Assembly (NCBI RefSeq): GCF_002043005.1
Contig: NZ_CP020330.1
Span: forward strand, 3,614,001-3,678,000
Length of the DNA stretch: 64,000 nt
Source: Martelella mediterranea DSM 17316
Lineage (GTDB): Bacteria > Pseudomonadota > Alphaproteobacteria > Rhizobiales > Rhizobiaceae
Direction of reading: 5' to 3'
In this document: positions 9,361 through 20,019 of the stretch, piece after piece
Layout: the number at the start of each line of letters is the position of its first letter
Position numbering within the stretch: position 1 is the stretch's first letter
Notes under the pieces: model-generated
What the model was told of the DNA's origin: nothing
The model's input: the letters and a program-made list of their open reading frames with translations, nothing else
Databases searched by the model: none
Made by a program: the position numbers and the translations under genes

Positions 9361-11955
9361 TCACCCCTCCCGGATCATCTCCCACACGGCCGCCACCAAC
9401 TGCTTCAGATTATACGGCTTCGGCAGAAACCCGAATTTGGCGTCTTCGGGGAGGTTCTTGGCGAAGGCGTCGTCGGCGTAGCCGGAGACGAAGATGAATT
9501 TGAGGTCGGGATAGATGCGGCGGGCCTCGCGCAGAAGCGTCGGGCCGTCCATTTCCGGCATCACCACGTCGGAGACCACGATATCGACCGCGCCCTCGAG
9601 CTTTTCGAGGATTTTCAGGGCATGGACGCCGGTATCGGCCTCGTAGACGGTGAAGCCGCGCATTTCCAGCATGCGCTTGCCGGAGCGGCGCACCGCGTCC
9701 TCGTCTTCCACCAGAAGCACCACGGCGGACTGGCCGGTGAGGTCCATATCCTCTTCGCGCGGGGCCTCGTTGTCGCTCTCATTGCCCTCGCCGAAGGCGG
9801 CGGCGATCGGCTTGCCCTTGTGGTCCTTGGGCGCCTCCGCCATGTCCTTTTCGCCGGCAGCGCGCACGTGGCGCGGCAGCAGGATGATGAAGCGCGTGCC
9901 CTTGCCGACTTCGGAGACCGCGTGCAGGAAGCCGCCCGACTGGGTGACGATGCCATAGACCATGGCAAGGCCAAGGCCGGTGCCCTTGCCGACATCCTTG
10001 GTGGTGAAGAACGGCTCGAAGATCTTGTCCAGCACTTCCGGCGGAATGCCCGTGCCGGTATCGGCGACCTCGACCATCACGAAGTCTTTCTCCGGCACCT
10101 CGCGCAGGCCGAGGCTCGCCACCTCGGCGGCAGGCACGTTGCGGGTCGTCACCGTCAGCGTGCCGCCCTCGGGCATGGCGTCGCGGGCGTTCACCGAGAG
10201 ATTGGTGATCACCTGGCCGAACTGGCCGGGATCGGTCTTCACCGGCCACAGGTTGCGGGCGAAATCGGTGGTGAGGCGGACATCCGAGCCGCCGGTGAGG
10301 CGCTCGATCATCATCCGGTTGTCGCCGATGACATCGTTGAGATCGACCACCTCCGGCCGCATGGTCTGCTGGCGCGAGAAGGCCAGCAATTGCCGCACGA
10401 GGCCCGAGGCGCGGTTGGCATTGCGCTTGATCTCGACGAGATCGGCGAATTCCGGATCGGAGGCGCGCGATTGCAGCAGGAGATGATCGGCCGAAAGCAG
10501 GATCGCGGTCAGCACATTGTTGAAATCATGGGCGATGCCGCCGGCAAGCGTGCCGACCGCATTCAGCTTCTGGGTGCGCGCCATCTGCGCCTCCAGCGAT
10601 TTCTGCTCGCTGATCTCGATCACATAGATCAGCGCCTGCGCCTCCGGCGCGGAGCCGCTGGCGGCGTGCACGAAGAAGCGGAAATGGCGGCCGTCGTCGC
10701 TGAAGTGGCGCGCCTCGAAGGGGGCGATGTCGCTCTTGCCCGCGGCGGCGGCGGCCAGCGCCTCGTCCAGCCGCGGCCGGTCGCCGGCATCGATCAGCCC
10801 GCCAGCGCGCGTACCCGTGCCGATATCCTCGCGCCGCACCAGATCGGCGAACATGGTGAGGAAGCGGGTATTGGTGGTGAGCAGCCTGCCATCGCGGTCG
10901 ACGGTGGCGATCGCCATCGGCGTATCGTCGAAGAACCGGCCGGGCGCCGCATCGCCCGCGCGCTCGTCGGCCTCGCGCCGGACGATCACGGTGCGGCTGT
11001 CGCCGGCCCTGCCCTCGCGCCCGCCAACGGCCTCGTGAAGCATCACGACCGGCATGGTCTGTCCTGACGCAAGCTTCAGGTTCGCCTCGATCCGCTCGCT
11101 GACGCGTGCGCCGGGCTCGGGATCGAGCGCGGTGAGAAGCGCCATGCCCTCGCCCGTCGCCAGATCGGAGAATTTCATCCGGCCGGCCACGAAAGCGGCC
11201 AGATCGACGCCGAGCCAGCCGGCCAGCGTGGCGTTCATATAGCTGACTTTGCCGTCGCTATCCGCCGCCACGAAGCCGACCGGTGCATGGTCGAGATAGT
11301 CGATCGCCTTCTGCAGCTCGCGGAAATAGCGCTCCTGCTCCTGGCGCTCCTCGGTGATGTCGGAAATCTGCCAGATGTGGAAATTGCGCGTCGTGGCGCG
11401 GCTGTCGGTGACGGGGAAGAAGCGGGCGCGCAGGCGATACCAGCGCGGGCCTTCCCCGTTCGCAAGCGGCTTGACGAGGCGGAACTCCTCCTGCCCGTCG
11501 CGGCCGGCGCGCACCGCCTGGCTGAGGCGGTAAAGCACTTCCGAGCTCTCCGGCTCCTCCGAAAGCAGGGTATCGAGCGTTGCAGGCTCGGACGCGCCCG
11601 TCAGCCGGCCATAGGCCGCGTTGGCATAGACCAGCCGGTTGCGATGATCGGTGATCACCACGGCTTCGGGGTACTGGTCGAGAAACGGGCGGGCGAAGTG
11701 ATTCTGGCGTCCCGTCGGGAACAGTTCCGCCAGACCGGTCATGACCGCCAGCACGAAGAACACGCCGAGAACGGCAAACAGGCCGAGGATCGCCAGCAGA
11801 AGATCGGCCGGAAGATAGCCGCGATACTGGTACGCAAGCGCCACGATCGTCGCCAGGATGAGAAGCACCAGGGCCAGCCGGGAGATGATGCCGGCGCCGA
11901 AGCCGCGCCTGACGGTGGTCTCGCTGCCCGTGTCGTCCTTTTGCCCTGATGTCAT
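9361..11955 (-). CDS. cckA: cell-cycle hybrid histidine kinase CckA
   Basis: Membrane kinase/phosphatase that, through the phosphotransferase ChpT, controls CtrA and CpdR in alphaproteobacterial cell cycles. The 864 residues show two N-terminal membrane helices (about 22-70), three PAS-like regions (near 90, 220 and 345), a HisKA site GGIAHDFNN with H476, and the HATPase boxes [18 protein letters not shown] and [10 protein letters not shown]-terminal receiver begins near 743 with phosphoacceptor D796 ([12 protein letters not shown]). The order matches Caulobacter and Brucella CckA. The gene is monocistronic and divergent from the FliO-like gene. Confidence 0.96.
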   Translation of the reverse strand: MTSGQKDDTGSETTVRRGFGAGIISRLALVLLILATIVALAYQYRGYLPADLLLAILGLFAVLGVFFVLAVMTGLAELFPTGRQNHFARPFLDQYPEAVVITDHRNRLVYANAAYGRLTGASEPATLDTLLSEEPESSEVLYRLSQAVRAGRDGQEEFRLVKPLANGEGPRWYRLRARFFPVTDSRATTRNFHIWQISDITEERQEQERYFRELQKAIDYLDHAPVGFVAADSDGKVSYMNATLAGWLGVDLAAFVAGRMKFSDLATGEGMALLTALDPEPGARVSERIEANLKLASGQTMPVVMLHEAVGGREGRAGDSRTVIVRREADERAGDAAPGRFFDDTPMAIATVDRDGRLLTTNTRFLTMFADLVRREDIGTGTRAGGLIDAGDRPRLDEALAAAAAGKSDIAPFEARHFSDDGRHFRFFVHAASGSAPEAQALIYVIEISEQKSLEAQMARTQKLNAVGTLAGGIAHDFNNVLTAILLSADHLLLQSRASDPEFADLVEIKRNANRASGLVRQLLAFSRQQTMRPEVVDLNDVIGDNRMMIERLTGGSDVRLTTDFARNLWPVKTDPGQFGQVITNLSVNARDAMPEGGTLTVTTRNVPAAEVASLGLREVPEKDFVMVEVADTGTGIPPEVLDKIFEPFFTTKDVGKGTGLGLAMVYGIVTQSGGFLHAVSEVGKGTRFIILLPRHVRAAGEKDMAEAPKDHKGKPIAAAFGEGNESDNEAPREEDMDLTGQSAVVLLVEDEDAVRRSGKRMLEMRGFTVYEADTGVHALKILEKLEGAVDIVVSDVVMPEMDGPTLLREARRIYPDLKFIFVSGYADDAFAKNLPEDAKFGFLPKPYNLKQLVAAVWEMIREG

Positions 11956-12232
11956 TGAAACCTCGTCATCCGTCCGGCCCGTGGCGCGAAAACATCGTTT
12001 GTGCCCGATGCAACAGGATCGGCCAGTTCTGCAAGCATATCTAGCGACAAATGCTTAAATTTCGGTATTGCCGCCCGGTTTCCGCCCCTGTCAGGCCCGG
12101 TTTCGTCCATGCCTTGCTTCGTTCTGGTGATATTGCCAAAAAAGGCGCGATTTCAATCCGTAAGCCATGCTAGATTGGCGCGCGCATGCGCAGGCAAAGC
12201 GCGAACAAGGCATAGGCAGTGAAAGGCAGACA

Positions 12233-12589
12233 ATGGGCGACCTCGGTTTCGGCAGCATGATTTTCGATATACCGCTGATAGCAATCGGCGTGATCATCGT
12301 GATCATTGTCGCGATCTGGGTTCTGATGCATCTGCGCCCGCCATCACCCTTCATCCGGGGCGGCAAGAACCGTAAGCCCAGGCTGTTCGTGGTCGATGCC
12401 GCAGCCGTCGACGCGCGCCGCCGGGTGGTGCTGATCCGGCGCGACAATGTCGAGCATCTGGTGATGATCGGCGGCCCGAACGATATCCTGCTGGAAACGC
12501 GCATACCGGCGCCCATCGGCGCGCGCCGCGCGCCTTCGGCCGAAGAGGCCGCCGCCAAGCCCGCAACCGCGCCCACCGAGCCCAGGTGA
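12233..12589 (+). CDS. small FliO/MopB-like membrane protein
   Basis: A 118-residue protein with one N-terminal membrane helix (about 10-32, IPLIAIGVIIVIIVAIWVL) and a cytosolic part matching the FliO pattern RRRVVLIRRDNVEHLVMIGG, followed by an Ala/Pro-rich tail. FliO assists assembly of the flagellar export gate, but there are no flagellar genes here, so this is a FliO-domain relative that typically sits beside cckA in this order. The ATG at 12233 is chosen because the coding signal and the helix begin there. Confidence 0.65.
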   Translation: MGDLGFGSMIFDIPLIAIGVIIVIIVAIWVLMHLRPPSPFIRGGKNRKPRLFVVDAAAVDARRRVVLIRRDNVEHLVMIGGPNDILLETRIPAPIGARRAPSAEEAAAKPATAPTEPR

Positions 12590-12621
12590 TTCGGTAGCAG
12601 GCGCGAACAGCGATGAGAATC

Positions 12622-12651
12622 AAAAGGCCGCGTCCTCTGGCGCGGCCTTTT
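12622..12651. terminator. bidirectional terminator between the FliO-like gene and dksA
   Basis: AAAAGGCCGCG (12622-12632) and CGCGGCCTTTT (12641-12651) form a perfect 11-base stem flanked by A and T runs, between convergent genes. Confidence 0.88.
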
Positions 12652-12662
12652 GATGTGTCATG

Positions 12663-13088
<426 letters not shown>

Positions 13089-13438
13089 TCTCCTGAACAA
13101 CACCCCACGGGCGGTGTATATCCCAAACAAATACGAAAATTCAAGCCTCTGCTTCATATTTGGGCAGGTAAAAAACTGTTGAAAAAATAGGCCCTGCCTG
13201 AAGAACGACCTCTCTGTCACAATGCCGTTCAAAATCGCGCCTGCGTTGCAGGACCGTCGAAGATCGCTCTCAACGGCTGCATTTGAATGGATTTTCGGGG
13301 CTCGGGAAGCATCGAACAAAACCGGCAAAAAAGCGTGAGGCCTTGTGAAAAAATCATGGTAAAGACATGGTCGATTTTTGAATGTCAGCGCAGCCACCGC
13401 GCGTTTTGCCACCGCTTCACGCCGCTTCGAGATTGAGA
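13089..13438. other. divergent spacer between dksA and the SixA-like gene
   Basis: This 350-base non-coding stretch has mixed composition and must hold both promoters. I see no repeat or RNA gene. A short run AAAAAATAGG near 13183 is the only AT-rich patch. Confidence 0.4.
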
Positions 13439-13954
13439 ATGTCGACCATCAACCCGCACCCCGACCGGATCTATCTTCTGCGCCATGCCCAGGCGGTCTG
13501 GCCCGAGCCGACCATGCGCGATTACGACCGGCCGCTGTCCAAGCGCGGCGTCGACGACGCGGCCGAACTTGCCGAGCGGATGAAGCAGAGCGGCTACGTT
13601 CCAGGCCTGATCCTGTCGTCTTCCGCGATGCGCTGCCGGCAGACTGCGGACGCCGCCTATCGCACGCTCGGCCGCGCGCCGGAGTGCCGATTCGTCGATG
13701 ATTTCTACCAGGCAGCACCCGTCACCTATCTCGAGGCGCTGGCCGAGAATGCCGACGCCAAGACCGTGCTGATCTGCGGCCACAATCCCGGCATCGAGGA
13801 AACGCTGCTGATGCTGGTGGGACCCGAAGCCTTCAACAGAGCCTGCCCCTACGGCTTTCCCACCGCCGGCATGGCGGTGCTCGACCACGCGGGCGATGGC
13901 GCGGGGACCGAGGCGCCGCAATGGAATATCACGGCCTTCCTGGCGCCGAACTGA
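13439..13954 (+). CDS. SixA-like histidine phosphatase
   Basis: Histidine phosphatase superfamily. The catalytic LRHAQA (RHG-type) is near residue 14, DRPLSKRG follows, and the second histidine is in CGHNPGIEE. The length (171 residues from the ATG at 13439) fits SixA, which removes phosphate from histidine phosphotransfer domains. The substrate here is unknown. An upstream in-frame ATG at 13382 adds a basic segment with weak support. Confidence 0.85.
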   Translation: MSTINPHPDRIYLLRHAQAVWPEPTMRDYDRPLSKRGVDDAAELAERMKQSGYVPGLILSSSAMRCRQTADAAYRTLGRAPECRFVDDFYQAAPVTYLEALAENADAKTVLICGHNPGIEETLLMLVGPEAFNRACPYGFPTAGMAVLDHAGDGAGTEAPQWNITAFLAPN

Positions 13955-14048
13955 GCCATTGCGCAAGCACGCTCCCGTTCACGACAGCGCTTTGATCCTC
14001 GCGCCGGCCTCCCTATATTGCGGGTAGACCCGTGAAAGGAAGCCGAAC

Positions 14049-15527
14049 TTGACGCCGATCCATACGTCGCTGGGCGACAATGCCAGACTTACGCTCGACA
14101 ACATCACGGATCGCGCCTCCGACCTTGTTCAGCCCACGCTGCGGCTTGGCGTCACCGGCCTGTCGCGGGCCGGCAAGACGGTGTTCATCGCCTCGCTGGT
14201 CCACAACCTGCTGCATAATGGTCGCCTGCCCTTCTTCGAGGCGATGCGTTCGGGGCGCATTTCCGATATCAGGCTGGAAGAACAGCCCGACGACCAGGTC
14301 CCCCGCTTCGACTACGAAACCCATATCGACCGGCTGGTGGACGAACGCATCTGGCCCGATTCGACCCGCGCGGTGTCCGAACTCCGCCTGACGCTGCACT
14401 ATCAGAGCGCGAGCCGCTGGAACCGGATGTTCTCCCGTGGCAGCATCTCCATCGATATCGTTGATTATCCAGGCGAATGGCTGCTCGACCTGCCGCTGCT
14501 CGGCCAGGATTTCCGCAGCTTCAGCCGCGAGACCGAGGCGCGGGCGTCAAGCCCCGCGCGGGCCGCGCTCGCCAAGGGCTGGATGGAGCTTTCCGGCTCT
14601 CTCGATTACGACGCGCCGGCCGACGAGAAGACGCTGAAGGCCCTGCATGAGAGCTTCTCGGCCTATCTGACCGCCTGCCGCGCCGACGAGCATTCGCTTT
14701 CCACGCTGCCGCCAGGGCGCTTTCTGATGCCGGGTGATCTGGAAGGTTCGCCCGCCCTCACCTTCGCGCCGCTGCCGGGGCTTGGCGATGAGAAATTCAA
14801 GCGCGGGTCGCTCGCCGCCCAGATGGAGCGGCGCTTCGAGGCCTATAAATCAGTCGTCGTAAAACCGTTCTTCCGCAACCACTTCGCCCGTCTCGACCGC
14901 CAGGTCGTGCTGGTCGACACGCTGCAGGCGCTGAGCCGGGGGCCCGAGGCGATCGCCGATCTGGAGCGCGCGCTTTCCGAGGTGCTGTCCTGCTTCCGGC
15001 CGGGACGCAATTCCTGGCTCTCCTCGCTTGCTCGGCGGCGGATCGACCGGGTGCTGATCGCCGCCACCAAGGCCGACCATCTGCATCATGAAAGCCATGA
15101 CCGGCTGGAGAAGCTGACCCGCCGGCTCGTCAACGACGCGATCAAGACCATCGGCATTTCCGGCGCCGGTATCGACGTGATGGCGATCGCCTCCGTTCGG
15201 GCGACGCGGGAAGCCACGGTGGAATCCGGATCGCAGGTTCTGCCCGTGATCGTTGGCACCCCGATAAAGGGCGAGAAGATCGGCGCGGAAGCCTTTGATG
15301 GAATTCGAAAAACAGCGATCTTCCCCGGCGATCTCCCTGCCAATCCGGAGGCGTTTTTCCGCATGCTGAAGCGCGGCGGCGACGTGCCGGAAAGCCTTGC
15401 CGATATCAACGCCGTGCGGTTCCGCCCGCCCGAGATCGACATCGAGGCCAGCGAGGGCGGGGTGTCGATCCCGCATATCCGCCTCGACCGGGCATTGCAA
15501 TTTCTGATCGGAGACAGACTGGCATGA
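14049..15527 (+). CDS. YcjX-family P-loop NTPase
   Basis: A 492-residue protein of the YcjX/DUF463 family. The Walker A motif is GLSRAGKT (residues 37-44) and DIVDYPGEWLLDLP supplies the switch/Walker B region. DRVLIAATKADHLHHES resembles a guanine-recognition NKxD-type loop (TKAD). The start is TTG at 14049 with AAAGGAAG upstream. It is translationally coupled to the next gene. In other proteobacteria the pair belongs to envelope-stress or phage-shock-associated loci; the precise role is unknown. Confidence 0.9.
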   Translation: MTPIHTSLGDNARLTLDNITDRASDLVQPTLRLGVTGLSRAGKTVFIASLVHNLLHNGRLPFFEAMRSGRISDIRLEEQPDDQVPRFDYETHIDRLVDERIWPDSTRAVSELRLTLHYQSASRWNRMFSRGSISIDIVDYPGEWLLDLPLLGQDFRSFSRETEARASSPARAALAKGWMELSGSLDYDAPADEKTLKALHESFSAYLTACRADEHSLSTLPPGRFLMPGDLEGSPALTFAPLPGLGDEKFKRGSLAAQMERRFEAYKSVVVKPFFRNHFARLDRQVVLVDTLQALSRGPEAIADLERALSEVLSCFRPGRNSWLSSLARRRIDRVLIAATKADHLHHESHDRLEKLTRRLVNDAIKTIGISGAGIDVMAIASVRATREATVESGSQVLPVIVGTPIKGEKIGAEAFDGIRKTAIFPGDLPANPEAFFRMLKRGGDVPESLADINAVRFRPPEIDIEASEGGVSIPHIRLDRALQFLIGDRLA

Positions 15528-16585
15528 GCCCCGACCACACGCGCCGCCCGGCGGTATTCGATATCGAGGAAAAGTCCGCGCGCAAGGAAGACGAGCCGCG
15601 CCGCTCGCCCCGCCATTTCGATCCGCCGCCGGTGACGCCCGACGAGGAAGACCCGTTCCTGCGCGATGCGGAGACGATCGCGGCCGACGAGATGGAACCG
15701 CCGGTCGCGACCATGAAGAAACGCGGCTTCTCGTTTTCCAAGCTTGCCGGCATCGCCTTCGGCATCCTGCTGTCGCTGGCGATCGGGCTGTGGATCGACG
15801 ATCTGGTGCGCTCGCTGTTTGCCCGTGCGCCCTGGCTCGGCTGGCTGGCTCTGGGCGCGGTGGTGGTCGGCGTCGCGGCGGCGCTGGTGGTCGCGGCCCG
15901 CGAGATCATCGCGATCATGCGGCTCGGCGCGATCCAGCATATCAAGCTGAAGATGGCCGAGGCCCATGCAAGCAGCGATGCCGCAAGCGCCCGCACCGCC
16001 GCCCGCGAGCTCTCGACGCTGCTTGCCGGCAAGGCCGAGACCGCGCGCGGCCGCCAGCGGCTGTCCGAACTCGACGAGGAGGTGGTCGACGCGCCGCAGC
16101 TTGTGGAATTCTGCGAACGGGAGATGATGGCGCCGCTGGACCTCAAGGCCCGCGCGCTGATCCTCAACGCCTCCAAACGCGTTTCGGTGGTCACCGCCAT
16201 CAGCCCGCGCGCCGCCGTCGATCTTCTCTATGTCTTCTACGAATCGATCCGCCTGATCCGCAACATGGCGGAGCTTTACGGCGGCCGCCCCGGCTCGGTC
16301 GGCATGTTCCGGCTGATCCGCGACGTGCTCTCGCATCTGGCGGTCACCGGGTCGATCGCGGTGGGCGACAGCCTGATCCAGCAGGTGCTCGGCCACGGGC
16401 TGGCGTCCAAGCTTTCCGCCCGCTTCGGGGAGGGCATGATCAACGGGCTGATGACCGCCCGCATCGGCATCGCCGCCATGGATCTCTGCCGCCCGATGCC
16501 ATTCCACGCCCTGAAACGCCCCGGCATGGGCGATTTCATCGGCGATCTCGCACCCGGCGAAAAGCGCGACCTGTCCAACCCATAA
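15524..16585 (+). CDS. YcjF-type (TIGR01620/DUF697) inner-membrane protein
   Basis: A 353-residue partner of the YcjX-like NTPase, overlapping its stop by four bases. Residues 1-65 are charged and disordered. Two membrane helices lie about 72-95 and 100-122 (LAGIAFGILLSLAIGLW, WLALGAVVVGVAAALVV). The C-terminal DUF697-like region (about 220-345) includes FYESIRLIRNMAELYGGRPG. Fixed pairing with YcjX is known across proteobacteria and suggests that it anchors the NTPase at the membrane. Confidence 0.88.
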   Translation: MSPDHTRRPAVFDIEEKSARKEDEPRRSPRHFDPPPVTPDEEDPFLRDAETIAADEMEPPVATMKKRGFSFSKLAGIAFGILLSLAIGLWIDDLVRSLFARAPWLGWLALGAVVVGVAAALVVAAREIIAIMRLGAIQHIKLKMAEAHASSDAASARTAARELSTLLAGKAETARGRQRLSELDEEVVDAPQLVEFCEREMMAPLDLKARALILNASKRVSVVTAISPRAAVDLLYVFYESIRLIRNMAELYGGRPGSVGMFRLIRDVLSHLAVTGSIAVGDSLIQQVLGHGLASKLSARFGEGMINGLMTARIGIAAMDLCRPMPFHALKRPGMGDFIGDLAPGEKRDLSNP

Positions 16586-16697
16586 CCGCGGTCGCGCAAG
16601 CATAGATTGTGCGCAAACCAAAGCTTAACCATTCGCCGTCATGATTGGCTACCGAACCCTTGTACCGAACTGATGTCTTGCGTAACCGGAACAATCG

Positions 16698-17243
16698 ATG
16701 GCCCCCACTCCCCGCATCCTTCGCTCCGCCCTGCTGATCGCGGCCCTTGCGGCGGCGCTTCCGGCAAGCGCCCTTGCGGAAAGCGATGACGACGCGTTCT
16801 TCCGCCAGGTCGCCGGCAAATGGACCGGCCCCGGCAAGATCGTCGAGGGCAAGCTGAAGGGCACGCATTTCAAATGCGAGCTGGACGGTCTTCCGGTGAC
16901 GGGCGACGAGGGCGGCTTCAAGCTAGACGGCAAATGCCGCGCCGGCCTGTTCTCCCACCCGATCACCGCCGTGTTCATCCGCGACGGCGACAGCTATCGC
17001 GGCCAGTTTCTCGACGGCGAGGATGGTGATGGGCTGGCGGTGACCGGCGGAACAATCGAAAACCAGAAAGCCGTGATCGCGCTGCGGCGCAAGGAGGTCG
17101 AGGGCGCGCTGGTGACCAGCATGCAGAGCGAGAACGACCTCAACATCACGCTCCTGATCAAGGGCGGCACCCGCTATGTTCCGGTCATCGGCCTGTCGCT
17201 GAAGCGCGAGGGCGACCCCTTCACCGTCGGCGCGATCAAGTAG
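16698..17243 (+). CDS. secreted protein of unknown function
   Basis: 181 residues with a clear Sec signal peptide (basic start, hydrophobic core ALLIAALAAALPA, cleavage near ALAES). The mature part is beta-rich with alternating charged and hydrophobic strands (VAGKWTGPGKIVEGKLKG, FKCELDGLPV, FKLDGKCRAGLF). It contains two cysteines about 20 residues apart that could form a disulfide. The pattern resembles small lipocalin-like periplasmic proteins. I do not recognise a named family. Confidence 0.75.
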   Translation: MAPTPRILRSALLIAALAAALPASALAESDDDAFFRQVAGKWTGPGKIVEGKLKGTHFKCELDGLPVTGDEGGFKLDGKCRAGLFSHPITAVFIRDGDSYRGQFLDGEDGDGLAVTGGTIENQKAVIALRRKEVEGALVTSMQSENDLNITLLIKGGTRYVPVIGLSLKREGDPFTVGAIK

Positions 17244-17270
17244 CGGCGGCTCCGGGAAACCGGAGCGCAC

Positions 17271-17783
17271 TCACGCCGTCCACCAAGCCCCGTCATCGCT
17301 GATCGCGACAATTCCCGCCATATCGGCGTCGGAAGCCCATTCGGCGATCGAGCGACCATTGACGGCAAGGTCGGGCGCGATTTCGGCGAGTGGCATCAGC
17401 ACGAAGCCGCGTTCCAGCATGCGCGGATGCGGGATGGTCACGGTCTCGGTATTCAAAGTCTCCGTGCCATAGGTCAGGATATCGATATCGATCAGCCGCG
17501 GACCCCAACGGACATCGCGCACCCGTTTCAGTTCCTTCTCGATATCGAGGCAGCGCTGCATCAGCGCCTGCGGCGGCAGCGATGTTTCGACAAGGGCACA
17601 GCAATTGATGAAGGGCGGTTGCTCGACAAGGCCCCAGGGTGGCGTGCGGTAGAGCTTCGAGACGGCGGCGACTGCTGTATCTTCCCCGTCATCAAGCATC
17701 AGCAACGCGCGGGCCATGGCGGCAGCCGGATCGCCGAGATTGGCGCCGAGCCCGAGCGCGGCGCGGACGGTTTCAGCGGACAT
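17271..17783 (-). CDS. folK: 2-amino-4-hydroxy-6-hydroxymethyldihydropteridine pyrophosphokinase
   Basis: Transfers pyrophosphate from ATP to 6-hydroxymethyl-dihydropterin in folate synthesis. The 170 residues from the ATG at 17783 open ALGLGANLGDP. They carry the family signature RDVRWGPRLIDIDIL, with the paired aspartates that bind Mg-ATP. The gene overlaps the folB end by 11 bases and closes the folP-folB-folK operon. A longer upstream frame runs inside folB and is not used. Confidence 0.95.
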   Translation of the reverse strand: MSAETVRAALGLGANLGDPAAAMARALLMLDDGEDTAVAAVSKLYRTPPWGLVEQPPFINCCALVETSLPPQALMQRCLDIEKELKRVRDVRWGPRLIDIDILTYGTETLNTETVTIPHPRMLERGFVLMPLAEIAPDLAVNGRSIAEWASDADMAGIVAISDDGAWWTA

Positions 17784-18141
17784 CGCGCACCAGCCTCGCC
17801 TCGACGTGATCGAGAATGCCCGGGATCGGCACCGAGGGTTTGCGCACCGCGACCTCGACGCGCGTAATTGCCTGATGATAGGCGGCAACGGCCTCGGCGA
17901 TCGCGGCGGCAAGCGCCTCGATCAACTGGAAGCGCCGTTCCGTCACCACCGCCCCCACCACCGGATAGAGCCCGCCATAGTCCACGGCATTGGTGAAGTC
18001 GTCGGCAAGCGCTGCCGCGTCATCGACATCGACGGTGACGTCGACGAAGAAGCGCTGGCCCATCCGCTCCTCCTCCGGCAGCACGCCGTGATAGGCATAG
18101 AAAGCGCAGTTCTTCATGGTGATCGTGTAGCGTCCGCTCAT
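17773..18141 (-). CDS. folB: dihydroneopterin aldolase
   Basis: Converts 7,8-dihydroneopterin to 6-hydroxymethyl-dihydropterin and glycolaldehyde. The 122 residues are normal length. The family marks are MKNCAFYAYHGVLPEEE, with the catalytic glutamate after YHGV, and VDYGGLYPVV, plus the late lysine in VAVRKPSVPIPG. The start overlaps the folP stop by four bases, so translation is probably coupled. Confidence 0.95.
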   Translation of the reverse strand: MSGRYTITMKNCAFYAYHGVLPEEERMGQRFFVDVTVDVDDAAALADDFTNAVDYGGLYPVVGAVVTERRFQLIEALAAAIAEAVAAYHQAITRVEVAVRKPSVPIPGILDHVEARLVRDVR

Positions 18142-19010
18142 GACCGGTCTCCATACCGTCGGGAAATGATTGCATCGGCGGCGGCAAGCGCCGCCCTGTT
18201 GGCCGCGACATTGTGCACGCGGAATATCGCCCCGCCGGCAAGCCGTAACAGCGCGGTGGTGGCGGCGGTCGCGAAATCGCGCGCGAGATTGTCGTCCGCA
18301 CCGGCAAGCGCGGCAACGAAGCGCTTGCGCGAGGTGCCGATCAGGAGCGGCAGGCGAAGCTCGTGCAGCCGCTCCAGATGCGCCATGATTTCAAGATTGT
18401 CCTCGCTGCCCTTGCCGAAACCGAAGCCCGGGTCGATGACGAGGCGGTTGTCTACGATCCCCGCCGCGCGCGCCGCCTTGAGCGCCGGTTCGAGAAAAGC
18501 GAACTGATCGGCCACCGGATCGGAGAGCGTGTCCGCCCTGCGGCTGGTATGCATCAGGCAATAGGCCGATCCGCTTCGGGCCGTGACGGAGAGAATGTCG
18601 GGCTCCGCCGTACCGCCGGAAATGTCGTTGACGATATGCGCGCCAGCCGCCACCGCGAGCCGGGCGGTCTCAGTGTGGTAGGTATCGATCGAGATCAACG
18701 CCTCGGTTCTAACCGCCAGCGCCGCGATCACAGGCAACACGCGGTCCTGCTCCTCAGCCGGCGTCACATCGGCTGCGCCCGGCCGGGTCGACTGACCGCC
18801 GATATCGAGGATCGCCGCCCCCTCCTCCACGGCCCCAAGGCCGAAGGTCACAGCCGCTTCCGCAGTCTCGAACTGTCCACCATCGGAAAAGGAATCGGGC
18901 GTCACATTGACGATCGCCATCAGCACGCCTTGCGGCCCGAGCGTGAGCGAGCGCCCATGCGCGCATTCAAGCTGTCGCGGCTGAAACATGCTGGCGGACG
19001 CTTCGATCAT
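18138..19010 (-). CDS. folP: dihydropteroate synthase
   Basis: Joins p-aminobenzoate to hydroxymethyl-dihydropterin pyrophosphate. The 290 residues from the ATG at 19010 are supported by GGAGGAA upstream. The signatures are IVNVTPDSFSDGG, DIGGQSTRPGA and IDPGFGFGKGSEDN, with LIGTSRKRF near the end for substrate binding. It is the first gene of the folate operon. The longer open frame from 19073 lacks a ribosome site. Confidence 0.96.
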   Translation of the reverse strand: MIEASASMFQPRQLECAHGRSLTLGPQGVLMAIVNVTPDSFSDGGQFETAEAAVTFGLGAVEEGAAILDIGGQSTRPGAADVTPAEEQDRVLPVIAALAVRTEALISIDTYHTETARLAVAAGAHIVNDISGGTAEPDILSVTARSGSAYCLMHTSRRADTLSDPVADQFAFLEPALKAARAAGIVDNRLVIDPGFGFGKGSEDNLEIMAHLERLHELRLPLLIGTSRKRFVAALAGADDNLARDFATAATTALLRLAGGAIFRVHNVAANRAALAAADAIISRRYGDRS

Positions 19011-19191
19011 GATGTTCCTCCAGGGCAATTGGCAGTCAGGCGGAACCAGGCAAGGTCCGCGAACATGCGGCAAGACATAAAGATGGCGCGCGCGGCGTCA
19101 CGGCGAAGGACGGGAAGCCGCCACGACCCGCATACATCCGGGCTTTCCGCGCGTCCACCCGGAAAGCGGCATTGCCCCTGCTGCGCGCGCC

Positions 19192-19512
19192 TCAGCCCTG
19201 ACTGTCGGGAACCCGCACGGTCAGGCCGTCGAGTTCGGCGGACATGGTGATCTGACAGGAAAGCCGCGAATTGGCGCGTACATCGACCGCGAAGTCGAGC
19301 ATGTCTTCTTCCATCGGCTCGGGCTCGCCGACCTTTTCGGTCCAGGCCTCGTCGACATAGACATGACAGGTGGCGCAGGCGCAGGCCCCGCCGCATTCCG
19401 CCTCGATGCCGGGCACGCCGTTGCGGACCGCGTTTTCCATCACGGTCGATCCGTCCTGCACCTCGAGGTCATATACCGTATCGTCATTGCCGATGAATTT
19501 CAGTTTGAGCAT
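19192..19512 (-). CDS. adrenodoxin-type [2Fe-2S] ferredoxin
   Basis: 106 residues with cluster ligands C40, C46, C49 ([11 protein letters not shown]) and C86, the C-x5-C-x2-C-x36-C spacing of ISC/adrenodoxin ferredoxins. The acidic stretch [12 protein letters not shown] is the usual reductase or partner surface. It is an electron carrier in the cytosol, possibly for Fe-S assembly or a P450, but no isc gene is adjacent. The ATG at 19512 is chosen because the fold begins at MLKLKFIG; the upstream extension is unlikely to be translated. Confidence 0.92.
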   Translation of the reverse strand: MLKLKFIGNDDTVYDLEVQDGSTVMENAVRNGVPGIEAECGGACACATCHVYVDEAWTEKVGEPEPMEEDMLDFAVDVRANSRLSCQITMSAELDGLTVRVPDSQG

Positions 19513-20019
19513 TTGCCGGGCCTTGGTCTTTTCGGGAGGGTCGTTCAGCGCTAATTGCGGCATATGAACGGGGCAGTCAATATCGCCCTTGACCATATGG
19601 GATGGCGCAGGGCTGGCTTGAAGTCCCACGTTTTGGTTTTGCGAAAGCCTCAGAAAAGGCGCATTATGGTTAATATTTGTTAAATATCGGAATTTGATCG
19701 GTTTTTGCCGCCGCGAAACCGGCTCTTGCGCGACCGATCGCGGGGAGCTTCGGGAGGGAGACTTTCACGATGTTGTGTGCCTTTGGCGAATGTGCGAATA
19801 AAAGCTGGGATAATCCTTTGAAATAGAAGACATTTGCCCGACTTTACAGACCTTTCCCATCTGGAAAAGGTCCCGTTCGAAAAGGCATCTGAACGCTGTT
19901 TCAGGAAATGTGTACCGCGCCAGACGGGCCGCAAAGGCTGTGTGGTTCGGGATTGAAATTGAGTAATCGGGCCGGTCTTCGCCTTGATGCGAGACCGCCC
20001 GTGTGTTGCGAGGCGTATT
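19513..20019. promoter_or_regulatory. long divergent spacer upstream of the GPR-like gene
   Basis: 507 bases without a gene. An AT-rich block near 19663-19685 contains TTAATATTTGTTAA, two TTAA halves six bases apart, one base short of the CtrA consensus spacing. Both promoters should lie here. The GPR-like gene's ribosome site GAGG is at 20010-20013. Confidence 0.45.

Noticed and set aside
19670..19683. Possible CtrA box TTAATATTTGTTAA before the GPR-like gene
   Set aside because: The two TTAA halves are six, not seven, bases apart, so it does not fit the consensus well enough to call.
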